A stretch of DNA of 64,000 bases from Climacteris rufus (taxonomy: Eukaryota > Chordata > Aves > Passeriformes > Climacteridae), in the NCBI GenBank assembly GCA_013398175.1, contig VZRZ01000409.1, forward strand, positions 23,491 to 87,490, given 5' to 3'. A program made the position numbers and the translations under genes. How positions within the stretch are numbered: the first letter of the stretch is position 1; every line of letters begins with the position of its first letter. The notes under the pieces were generated by a model that saw nothing but the letters and a program-made list of their open reading frames with translations, had not been told where the DNA came from and made no database searches. Shown here in pieces: positions 41,901 through 54,053 of this stretch.

Positions 41901-43358
41901 AATCCAGTAATATGAACTCATCCTTTAAGTTTATACATATGTTTTAGTTTAGTTTAATTATTTTGAACTCAACATTTAATCAAAAGCTATTTCATTTCTT
42001 TCTTAGCAAAGTTTAAAGCATAATTGTGTTTGTCTACAATGTCTCCTATCTGGTTTGGCATATTGAGCTTTTCTAACTAAAAAGATTAGGAAATATGTTT
42101 TCACTATGCTTAACTGAAATCTGTTTTGCTAAACTAAAATTTTAGCTGCTTTCCAGAGTTTCCTCCACCGACGGGCATTTCAACAACTATCGTGGAAAAA
42201 AAAATTAAGCATTTGTAAGCTTGAGAGCATTATTTCTCCACTGACTTTAGATTTTATTGCCAGAGATAAGATATGCAAACATAATAGTTGTAGTAAAGAA
42301 CGTAATGTAAAATATACTTATCTCCTTATGCTTGTGAAAAAATATTTTCTTATTCAGAGAATTTAATTTCAGAATATAGTATTACAATGAACAGTATCAC
42401 AAATGAACAGAACTAATCGGTTTAATGATTTGTTTTATCTAGCAATAAGAAAGTGCTAAGAATCACAGCCTGCAGGTTGGAATGCAGCTATACTGTGCTG
42501 AGTACTGCTTTAACACTAGATTCCATACTAAGCATTTCAAATACCACTCTGCACCACAATCTCGACAGGGTTGAAGGTCTTGCTGTGCTTGGTATTGAAC
42601 TGAGACACAGAAAGACATGGATCTCAAAACCCTGCATTCCTTCTCTCAGACACTCAGTTTCAAATCTGTGTAAAAGCATTTCAAGAAGCAGCAAGAAAAA
42701 GCAGCATGCTTATATGAATACCTGTCATTTCACTTAAGTAGTCAGGAGACAACATTTTGAAAGGGGAAAAGTGCAAAATTGTTTTTGTGTTCCAAAAGCT
42801 GGTGCACCTTCAGCAAGAGCCCCATAACACAGCAGAATGACAGCAGATCCTGTTATCTTAATGACTTAATGATGTACATCAATTCTGATGAAGAATCTTA
42901 CTTCTCCTGAGATACAAGGTTGCAATATAGAAAACTACAAGGAATCACTTGTTATAAGTAGTCTTCTGAAAATAAACAATGAAACATTCTTAAAGAATAA
43001 CTGATTGGTTTCCTTATTGGTCAGAATCAGTTTGATTTTTTTCCCATGCTGTCTTCTGTAACAAATTTCCAAATTCTGGCAAGGATTGACCCAAAGTATC
43101 AGAAAAAATCTCAAACCAGAAAAGAGTCCAGTAAAATTTAAAAGGACTGCAAATGTTTATTGGATTTAACCTAACACAAAGAAAAGACAAATTCAAACCC
43201 TAAAGAACTGACAATATACTTTGGGAGTTGAGATAGGGGAGGCAAATGAAATAGTGTACACAATTACATTTCAGTAACCTTGATCTTATACACTTGCTAT
43301 TTTGAAAATACTAATTCTGTGCAGTTCCCAAAAAAAAAAAAAAAATTTTGTGAAGAAC

Positions 43359-43394
<36 letters not shown>

Positions 43395-46300
43395 AAGCAA
43401 AGAAAAATAAATAAATAAAAATTCTGCTGACGAATTTGCTGCTAGCAAATGCAGAGGGCAATATCTCAATATAGAAAACTAGTACAATTGCTCTCTCATG
43501 TTATTTCTTAATATAAACAAACTTTCTAGAGATTTTGCATGCTTATTTTTTTCCAAAATCTTTCAAATTTTTTCCAAAATCAATACATATGAAAATAAAT
43601 GTGTAAATTGCTTTGTTTTCAGTCTCACCTGTTCCCTGGAGGTTTAAATTTTGTCATTTCCGTTGATGTTCCTCTCCAGTCTGCTTTTTTAAGCATAGTA
43701 TAGTGTAGTAGATTTAATTTGCACATTTAACATAGGTCTGATCTTCCATAGAGCTCAATATAAAATCTAGAAAGTACTCACTAAAGCATATTGTTTGTTT
43801 CTCAAAAGCAACTACTTCTAAGTAAACTGGTACATTTAAGCTCTCATTAAAAATCATTAAGAGTATAATTCCTAATTTTTTCTTAAAAACATGAGGGAAA
43901 ATGTGGGCCTATGAGAGGGAAGGGGGAATTGTGATAACCACAGTGCCGATATACAGGTGACATAGAAAAGAAATCTATAGTAGACATTTTTTTCCCTAAT
44001 GAAAAGTATGCTTACTTACAATTCTTGCACGTTCAAGGAAACTTGACTCATAATAACCAGAAAAAATAGGAAGACAAAAAGATTCTGTAAAGTTGCAACT
44101 TGTGAATAAAAGCACCAATATTTTGAGCATGTTACTTTTTCAAGTAATAGTACTGAAGCTTTATTTATGTTCTAGCTTTTGCATATCTGTTAAATACAGG
44201 TCCCTCTAGCCTTGCCTTTTAGGCTTTGAGCACTATTTTATTCATTTCAGAGATGCAAAAGAATAATCATTAGAAATATTCAAAATTAGCAGGCAATTTT
44301 ACAAGAATGGGCAACCATCTAGAGGGATAACATGTGTCTAGTCCACCAACGCTGCAGTTGCTGACAGCAAACTAGCACTGAAAGCATATTTGACATCTTA
44401 CTCCTTTTTTTTCCATTGATCTGATGACATGAGTAGCAGTAGCTTATTGTCCATTACATGGCTCATGGAAACCCTAGACCATTGTCCTTGTCATGAACAG
44501 ACTAACTGTAAATTTTAAGTGCAGGGAAGCCAAAACATGGATGAAATGCTAGAACTATTCCACTATATCCACTTCATTATTGGTATAGACTCCCTTTGCT
44601 TTGGACTTCAGAGAGATCTTCACCTTCAACCCATAAATAGCCTGACTGAGCTGCCAAGCTCTTTTGCTTTTCTGTTCTACAACTATTTTATCATAACTTC
44701 TGTGCTACAAGGGACAATGATACCTCATCTCTATCTTCACCTGCCCAGCCCAAGGAATGCAACCAGCATACAGGACTACACACCAAATGATCCCACCACT
44801 ATGACTCCACATGCTCCAGTGTTTTATGGAACCAGGCATACAGGAACTGAGAGTCAACCAAGGTAATGCAGCAACCTATTGTCCCTTTCCAGACCTCCAC
44901 GTACATGTCACAAAAGCTACTAAGCTCCAGCCGCAGCAACTGCTACCACAGTTATGCAAGCGTTCTCTGCTCTTAAAGGCAAACAAAGGAACAGGACTTT
45001 ACTCTTCCCAACACAATTATCATCTGCTTTTGCTGTTCTTTTTTAGTTCCTTGCAGTATTACCAATTCACCATCCATGCTTCCACAGGGAATGCCAAGTG
45101 GACTCTTTGACTGTAGTACTTTAGTTAATTCAGTCAAAGCAGCATAGACTTGAACTGCAAGACCCAAAATACCTAAAATTTTACTGGAGACATTTCTTTC
45201 TCTGTTTCCAAAAACTCCAAAGACAATGATAGTCTTTAACCTATATGGCAAAAGCCTCTTTCAGTATCTAGGCATATCTCTACATCTGCAATCTGGTTCA
45301 CAAACTTTGACAACACAGGTATGGAGTAGGATCAACAATACACAGTTATATATAGCATCTTCTCTACAGGAAATGAAAATATGTAGGAAGGGAAGAGAGA
45401 CAGTATAAAAAAAGAGTTGGTTTCGGTAATAATCCACTTTATAGCAACAGATAACAATGTTCCTATTTTGCTGTTTTCTTTTAGCACAGATAAAATGTTT
45501 CCTCAGAGTTTTCTTTAACAGTCATGAGATTATCACAGTTGGTGCAACAGATGTTGCACTAGGAAGAATGGCCTGATCCTGTAAAACCTGCTTTCTCATG
45601 TGCAGGCCCTTTGAAATCAGTGGGATTTATGTAAATAGGGATTTGAGGGATTAGGTCTACAGTTTAGAGAGTCTGCCGTACTTCAGTCATACGTGTTCTA
45701 GTTTTGTTGCCTGGGAACTCAATACACCAGAATAGATTCTGAACAGGCCAAGCATCCTTTACAGAAGCAGTAGGAATCTGAACACAGCCTTTGCAACATG
45801 AAATCAGCATTAGGATTTTGGATGACTGTAAAAAAAAAACCCCTGAGTCAAATGAGGTTCAAAGACATCAGATGAGATCCATACTAACATAGAAAATACA
45901 GGAAGAATGTCCCTCGCATTTACAAAATTGGGGAAAGGAGGGAAAATAAATTAGAGATTTTTCTCTCCTTTCTTTGTTTTTCTCATTTTTCCTAAATGGA
46001 ACACAACATTCTATATGTATATTTTCTTCATTCAGCATCAAAACCAGAGTTATTAACACTCTCTATACAGTCACTCTGGGTTACTGTGGAGACAGAAGAA
46101 GAGAAACTACTATGCAGAAACCAGCAGACCTGTCCAGTGCAGAGGTTTCAAAACTGGTGCTACTGGCACTAGAGATGGCATCCTCCACCACCACCTACTC
46201 ACATCCAGCCATGTACTCCTCACTCAGCCCCTGCCCACTCCTCCCTAGCGCCATATCCACTCTCTTCCCTCACTTCAACCCTTCCCCACATCCACACAAG

Positions 46301-46548
46301 CTGTGACAGGAGGAGGGTTACTGCTGCGGTTTTCATTGGCAAGGAGGCACAAACAGCCCAGAGCCACCTAGTACTCAAATGGCGACAGAATCCAAAAAAA
46401 AATTATGAGTGTTAACTGTCTCTGTGGAGACACTCTGTGAAGATAGGAAATGCTGGCATATTTATTCATCACCAGTGTTGTCCAGTGATGCAGTTACTCT
46501 GCCACTCAGCCGTCTGCCCCTCAGGCAACAAGAAATATGTCAGCACAG
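35974..46548. other. Unique AT-rich intronic sequence
   Basis: No gene or clear interspersed repeat is recognised. Small repeats include a perfect 10-bp tandem duplication (ATGTATAGCA twice, 40721-40740) and the poly(A) pair at 43330-43390. A moderately GC-rich patch lies at about 39000-39460 and a C-rich one at 46190-46300. The frame at 44519-44866 (115 codons) has no domain or splice signals that would make it an exon. Confidence 0.55.
43330..43390 (+). repeat. Paired poly(A) tracts (A16 and A31) with A-rich tail
   Basis: A16 at 43330-43345, a 14-bp spacer, then A31 at 43360-43390, followed by an A-rich stretch with AAATAAATAAATA. No adjacent processed pseudogene is seen. It is a simple repeat, likely length-variable. 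Confidence 0.95.
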
Positions 46549-47045
46549 CAATGATGGGGCCTCACTTCAAATCCTGTGTTCAGTTTTTGGCCACTACAGA
46601 AAATACTTTGAGGTGCTGAAGAAAGTCCAGAGAAAGGGCAAAAGAGAAGGTTAAGGGTCTATAGAGAAAGTTCTGTGATGAGCAGCTGAGAAAGTTGTCA
46701 TTCTTCAGCCTGGAGGTAAAATGGAGACTGAGACCACAGTGTTGTCTATAACTACCTGAAAGGAGGTCGTAGGCAGGTGGTTGTCAGCCTCTTCTCCCAA
46801 GTACCAGGGGACAAGGCAAGAGGAAATGGCCTGAAGTTGCACCAGGGGAGGTTTATATTGGTTATTAGAGGGTTGTCAAGCATTGGAACAGGCTGCCCAG
46901 GGAAGTGGTTGAGCTGCCATCCCTGGAGGCGTTTAAAGGAGGTGTAGCTATGGGGCTCAGGGATTAGTGGTGGACTTGGCAGTGCCAGGTTAATGGTTGG
47001 ATTTGATGATTTTAGAGGTCTTTTCCAACTTAAGTGACTCTAGAA
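46549..47045 (+). mobile_element. CR1 LINE fragment 4
   Basis: A 5'-truncated CR1 covering the last part of the RT ORF and the 3' UTR. Hallmarks are TCTATAACTACCTGAAAGGAGG, GGTTGTCAAGCATTGGAACA followed by GGCTGCCCAGGGAAGTGGTTG, GGTGGACTTGGCAGTGCCAGG, and the terminal GGTCTTTTCCAACTTAAGTG. The subfamily differs from copies 2 and 3 and resembles the CR1 group ending in 'GATGATTTTAGAGGTC'. It is inactive and antisense to NFIB. Confidence 0.93.
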
Positions 47046-49093
47046 TTCCGTGTGCCACTTTCAATGAGGTTATGTGTTCCCAGTGATAGAGAAGCCAGCA
47101 ATGAAAACCAAAGTAAGGCACCTTTGTCAATAAAATACATAATAACTAGGATGTATACCAAACACCATGCACTCAAACTGGAAAATATATATCAAACACC
47201 TCATGACAGACACAGTCAGATTTATATGCATTTATTATTTTTAGAAAATTAAACACACATATGAAACAGAGCATTTCAAATTAATTTGTTATGGTTACTC
47301 CTACAGGTATATTTTTCCAGAGGAGGTCGACATCATCCTGTAGGGAAGGGCAGTGTACATGAAAGTACATGAAGATGCCATATGAATGCAATCTTGCTTC
47401 CTCAGACTTCACCATGGTATCTCTGGTTATCACTGTATTGTTACAACATACAGGCAAACTTCAGCAGAATCAATTTTAAAAATTGTAGAGCCTTTTTGCA
47501 ACTTTTGTTCTGTGTGTTGATTAATCACTAAATTCTGTTCTGTTCATTTTGACACCTGTTTCCACAGCATTTACCATGAAAGCCAAAGACTTCATAGAAC
47601 TTTTTAAAGCATCACTAATCACTTTTTCCAAAAATACAACCCATAACTATTACTATTCAGCAGTTACATTGACATGATCTAATGTTGTTGCTTTATAGTT
47701 TCTCAACTGCATTTTTTGGTCTCTGACACAGGTACCTACCAATGGCAAGAGAAGTGTCATGAGTACATAGAAGAGAGAATCTCATTATATCATAATATGG
47801 AATTTAAGAAAAAATCTATGTATAGCCCTCTCTGTAGGTTCCTTATCAGATGGAATAGGCAGTTCTATGTTAATGCTCATCCTACTGTGAAACATGCCAG
47901 TAAGCCCAAGTTACCAATAATATGACTTGAATTCTGACAAGGTCAAAGTGGCTGGACTATATTTAAAACACTTTTATCTTACTGCAATAGGATAATGTGT
48001 TCTAAGAGCATATGCCACAGGAACATAAGACTCTTCTGCTGATTTAAGCTAGGTTCAGAAGCTTATACTCTGTGCCATGCTTCAAGTTAATTACAGCTGA
48101 ACAATGCAGAAGAACAGCACAGGACTCCAACACACCACCAAGCGAATTAGTATGTCCTTCTGATCAAAGAACACTAAGCAGGCTATGTACAGAAATGCAA
48201 TTACAAAACTGCAAAAGTCTGAGAGAAAGTTTGTGTGATTTTAGTTGCTCACTCTTTGTGAAGTCAAAGTTCAGAAAAAGAGGAAATTTTACTATTGCAT
48301 CAGCACCACTGAACCCTGAGATTGTAATGGATATCAAGAGATCACCTGAACCAATTCTCTGCTAGACAACTTGATCAAGTTTAGGTATGTGATTTTGGCA
48401 GATTCTCCCTAAATCCATCCTGGATAAAACTAACACATTCCTCATTATCAGAAAGATATTAAATTTTTTCTTGAGCCTATTCTTTACTGATGAAATGCTG
48501 CATCTTTACTTCTTGACCTATTTATAAGGAAGGCTAATCAGAAAATTAGAAAGTTTCTGCCTACATCCAAAAAATACACCCTTCTTTCCTCATGTACATA
48601 GAGTAACCAAAACTAGACAGCACTGAAAACCACTATTGGTTCTTTCAGTTGGGTGCAATTAGTAGTGTGTGAGTCCTTCCAACAATTGTTGCAGCTTCAT
48701 TCTAGGTCTTGGTTCACATTATCGAATGATCAATATAAGTATTTGACTCTATGGTGATCCTAATCCTGAACCTGAAATACATCTTTGAATGCACATCCTT
48801 TACATCACACAAATATTGAAGGATAAACAACAGATTAATTGCCAGCCCTAATGCTGTGTTTGTGAGTGCTAAGAAGTCATTCCAAATGTTCCAAAAAGGA
48901 TTAATGTAGTATAACAAGTCTATTTAATTACTGAAAAAACAGTGATCCTCATTTTTCTATAAGCAGCTTTTCCTTTATTTGGAGCTTGTAAATAGAACAG
49001 AAATCATTACAGGACAACCATAATTCTTGTCCCAAAATATTCAAGTTATATCTGCAATATAGTGAAAAAATACATGAAAGACCAAGAAGGACT

Positions 49094-49109
49094 ACACACA
49101 CACACACAC
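49094..49109 (+). repeat. (AC)8 microsatellite
   Basis: Eight perfect AC units. Confidence 0.95.
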
Positions 49110-50279
49110 TGTATTTGTGCATGACAATGCAAGATTAGCACACATCTTAAAATACACCAGCACTCCTCACTATAAAGTGCAAAAACAATTCTTGTGCTCT
49201 GTGTAACAATGTGATATGCTTTCTTAACTAAGAAGAAAAAAAGGTAGCAATTACGCCAGTTAAAGTAATACACACAGCTTAAAAAAAATTCCCTTGGGTT
49301 TAATAAAACCAGCTAAGTCTGTGACTCCTACAACATAAACCTCTATAAATGACTGAACTGCAGGCAGTGAACTCACCTATGAATGCATATATGGTAAAAT
49401 CACAACTTGATATAGTTTAAATTATATGTCTGAATCCAACAGTCTGATCAATTTTTCAATTCTTCTTTCTGCACAAGCTGGTTATTCTTTAACTGGAAGT
49501 TAAACATTAGAATAAGTTTTGATGTTAACCCTTGGTTGACTCTAAACTGCACTTTTTCAGAATCAGCTGGAGAAATCCATGGAAAGACTTCTTTTTATTT
49601 TTGTAAATTATTGTCACGTCCCACTCTGAGAAGCAGACGCAGTAATTTTGTAGGTGTTGGTATGGCTAGCTCGTTACCAACCCTGAAACATCATCATAAA
49701 GGAAGGAATGAAGAAAGCAATGACTTAAGGAGTAAAAGTACATGGCATTCTGGGTCCAAAAAGCACAGGCTACTAACTATTTAGGAGCCTTTCACTACAA
49801 TCAGTTGGGGCTTCAGGCAAAGCTAGGCCCTCTAAGACACAACCCTGGACTAAGACCTTACAAACCAATGGTCTCCCCACCAGTTGCTTCACAAGATGGA
49901 CTTGGCCAAGTCTGGGACATAAAACAGGATAACCAGAATATTTCAGACACATGCACACTGTGACATTAGCTTGGGTTTCATCCTAGACCTCACCAAACTC
50001 CTGAACATCCATCCTGTGCATGGGACCATGATGCAGTGTCTTTCTGAGCTACTGGCCCTTGACTGAAAACCTGTGATCAGAGCAGAAAGATGGAAAGCCA
50101 GACTGAGCTCATAGGACACCCCCACAAGCACTGCAGATGCCTCCCCTGTGGTTGAACATGGATGAACATACATACAATTGCACCATAATGAGTGTTTCTT
50201 TTATCTTTCTTTCTGAAGTATATTTTTCCTTCACTGTCACAGGGCAAGGAAACTCAGCTCTCTGAGCCACCAAACCTCC

Positions 50280-50490
50280 TGTGCCATGTGCCATCCTCAA
50301 GGGCCAGCCTTGCCCAGGACTGCTGCGGGATGAAGCAGGGTGACACGAGGAGCACTCCCCACACAGAGCCGGTCCCCGCAATGGGCCAGCCCTGCTGCAC
50401 CCTTCCGCTCCAACACCTTCTCCTACTAAGCAGTACCACCGCAGGGCTTACAGGCAAAGGAATGCTTTGTGCCGGCCCTCCCTGCTTGGG
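50280..50490. other. GC-rich patch with elevated CpG
   Basis: About seven CpGs within 180 bp by eye, in a region otherwise almost CpG-free. Open frames of 158 codons (+) and 119 codons (-) overlap here, as expected where stop codons are rare, and neither has a recognised domain. It could be an old repeat, a regulatory element or neutral sequence. Confidence 0.3.
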
Positions 50491-53400
50491 CAAGTTTCTT
50501 CTGTCTGGGCATGAGAAAACCAGGTATAACATTTCTACAATGCAGAGCCCTCTTGGGGGCTGGGCACCAGCACATGGGTTTTGCCTGCAGTGGAATACAG
50601 GAAGGCTGAACATTTTAGCTAGTACATTATCTCAGTATTTATCACAACCCTCGCTGGGGCAGCACTGAAGCAAGTGGTGTTCCCTCTCCCTGGGACCAGA
50701 GGCACAGAGAGACTAACTTGGTCAACCAGGGACACCCATCAGGACTGGGGACCAGGGAAAGGATTTTGAAGTTCTTGCAACTAAACATTGAGTCATACTT
50801 TACACTATCATCACAGTCATAGCATTCAAGTTCCTCGCACCAGCATTCCCACCCTCTTCTTTCAGAGGAACTATGAAACTGCAACTAGAAATCACACTTA
50901 GATTGCAGAGTTTCACACAGAAAGAAAAGGTTTCGTCATTTACAAATGCACAGGAATGCTGCATGTAAACATATAATCTGATTTTTTTTCGTTTTCAAGA
51001 AACAAAAAAGAGTAAGTTTACAAAGAAATCAGGAGTACTGCAGAAATACAAACCTGATCATATGTTGCAAAAGTTTGTGCATAGTTCTGGGAGTATGGGG
51101 TTTATGTCAATTTGATTGAATAAATCTACTCATGTGAGCAAAGCCTAAGGCTAAGGCCTTAAAATAAGAACACACAAATTATCTGATGACCATGGGAATA
51201 CCAATTTACTTGTTTTTTAATAGTGCCAATACTAGCCTACAAGGTTTCTTAACCTATCAAGGTTGTATCATGACATAGTTTTCCAACAGATCCAGTCCCT
51301 GATTTCAAAAGGCACTACTTTCTAAAACAGCGTCAAAACGCAGCATATCAGGTGTAATACTCATCGCAAAAAAAATAAACTGTCCCAACAGTCAAGTGGT
51401 TGGTAGTTATGTGAAGCACAAAATCTACATCAAGAAGCTGACATTAGTATCTGGGATACTGACAGTAGGCAGTATGTCAGGGTAGGGGACCAATGACTGC
51501 CCCCCACCAAGAATAATTCTTAAGGACAAGTATCTTCCCCTAGAAATAAAGCATTTCACTTATTGTTTTAAAAAATAAGTATTATAAAGATTGAACTTTC
51601 TCCCTTTTACTACGTTTAGATACTGCATAAAGCATAGTGTGTAAAGGCCTTTGCTTTAGAAACTGTGATTGCTCTTGAATACAAGCTAGGTGTTTGGAAA
51701 TCAATGTTTTGGTCCTAAAGAAACCAATAGCCATTTATGACGTATTGAGATGAAACACTCCTCCATTTCACACCAAAAAATTATTTTGGTCACTCTTGTT
51801 TCCTAAAAATTGAAGTGGTGCACACACTCATTAGATTTTCATCACAAAATATTTTCAAAGCAGAACTTTCTTCCCAGCACATCCCACTTAAACAAAGCTC
51901 AAGTTAAATGGGATTGACTAAGACTGATGACATTTGTCCTTGAAAAAAAGTAGTGACCCCATGCACCCCAATGGACCAGAAATGCACAGCAGACTGAGAG
52001 AGGATGAAGTTTCCCTTCAGCTCCCAGAAATCCCCTCACCACCTCTTCTACTATGAAGGGCTGTCAATTAGCCCCCCTCACTGTCAGCAGACAATAGGTG
52101 GTGACATCAGGAGCATTTTCAAAGGAGGATACAGAAGCTCTGGAGGGACACTGCAAAACCCACTGGGGTGTAAATTCAGGGCTGAGATCTTCTTGTCAGC
52201 AACTACCATAAAGAAGTGGAGGAAGTGGCATGGCTGCTGAACAATGGAGAGGTCAAGCTGTTCGCAGCCGTTTCATGACCCAGAGAGCCCAAGGTCAAGA
52301 GATTCAGGTAGCAACTTGGCCTGGGCATGAGTTACAGCACAAATGAATTGTTTTAACAAATCAGCTTTGGTCAATTAAACCTAACAAGACAGACACGTTG
52401 CATCATATAGCAGGGATCTTGACACTAAGGCCAGGAACTGAGGCCGGCCTCGTAAAACAAGGCATGGCATAAAACATGGCATAAAAAAATTTAAGGTAAT
52501 CCATCCAGAAACTGCAGACGTCAGAATAAGCTGTCTTAATAAGAAGAAGTTTCACACTTTTAAATCAGGGACACTGGAGTGTAGTTGTCCCTTCAAAAAG
52601 TCTGGCATCATTTTCAATGGCATTACTCATGCAATGGAAAGCTGATTCTGCAGTAAACATATTTGCTATCTCTCAGACACAAGGTACATCTATGATAATC
52701 TTCTAAGCATTTCCCTGTTAGGCACTTCATAAACAAGAATGAAAATGGTTTGGCATTTTACGCCAATGTAATTCACAAGCATAAAATATATATTCTGTCA
52801 ATATTTAAATTTAATTTAATTTCTAAAGGCATAGAGTTTGTAATTACTGGATTCTAAAGTGTTCACATTGATTTGTTTCTACTTTAAAGAAAAATGTATA
52901 AATCTTACAATATCTCAGAACACAGCTTATGAACGATATGGAAAAATAATTGACTGAAAATTTAAATACAATGCCAGGTTTAAGATAAATAGTGCATAAC
53001 TATCTTTCAGTCATTTAAATTGATCCTTTATGAAAAATATATATTAACTCAGGTCCATACAGCTTGAAGATCAGGAAATCAAACACATAAACAATATGTT
53101 CAAGATATAAATACTTAATATTATAAACTGTCAAATAATTCCAAATATTATAGAATATACCTACCTGCACAGCATTTGCTTCCAGCAAAAAAATCACAAG
53201 ACCTTTTTCCTAATTTCTTGACAGCCACACCAAGTTTCTCAGAGTTCACTAACTGTTGATTTTTGCATTTGGCTTTCCTGTTCACTTTCTAAGGAAGAAA
53301 ATGGGAACTGTTTTGATCAATTTCCATTTGTAATTTTTTTAGGGGGGAAATATGAAAAAGCTCACTTAAAGCCACCAGGATGCCTTTAGCGAAGGTGCCT

Positions 53401-53965
53401 TTACGGAAGCACACTGGAACACATGACATGTCCCTTCTGCTCTAGAGATAAACTGTTATTTAAGTAAAAAAGTGCAAGGCTTCTCTGAGAGAAAAGAACA
53501 CATGATAACTGAAGGGGCTTCAGCTAAGCTTTCACACCATCCTTTCCCACTTTCACATCTATGCAACTTCTCCTTATTTCAATTCTATTTCTTAGAGTAA
53601 AAATAAACCAACAAACAAAGAAACAAACAATAAACTAGTGTAAAAAGCCCAAAACACCATGGGCAGTTAGCAAATTCAGGTTAACATTAGTCCAAGACCC
53701 CTAAATTTTTAAGTCACCTTTTTGAATTGAAGAGGGATCTGAAATAAAGTGGGAGGTAATGCACAGAAACCATAGGGCATGAAGGCAAAAGCTCTGGTCC
53801 TCAGGCTAGTTAAAAACATTCAAAATACTATTATTGATAAATACACTTTAGACTACCAGCCCTTCCTCAAAATCCCCCCACAAACACAGGTCTCAAGTGT
53901 CCATTCTCTTCGTGGGGGAAAAAAACAAGCTAGAACAAAAGTCACATGCCAATTGTGATGTTCCT

Positions 53966-54053
53966 AAGAAACAGCTAAAGAAATGTATTTATTTAAAATC
54001 AAAAAAAGTAAAGAAACAGTTAAAGAAATACATTTCTCTAAAATCAAAAAAGT
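53966..54053 (+). repeat. 44-bp imperfect tandem duplication (2 copies)
   Basis: Unit 1 is 53966-54009 and unit 2 is 54010-54053. Both contain AAGAAACAG(C/T)TAAAGAAAT and CTAAAATC- or TTAAAATC-type cores. They differ at about five positions plus one A in a homopolymer, so the duplication is not recent. Confidence 0.88.

Noticed and set aside
44519..44866. 115-codon + frame
   Set aside because: No domain, no homology that I recognise, low-complexity Pro/Thr-rich end, and no supporting splice sites.
48670..48710. CR1-like terminus (GAGTCCTTCCAACAATTG)
   Set aside because: Only a short similarity, without the rest of the CR1 3' end; too weak to call.
50192..50668. 158-codon + frame and 119-codon - frame
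   Set aside because: Overlapping frames on opposite strands in a GC-rich patch, no recognisable protein family; composition explains their length.
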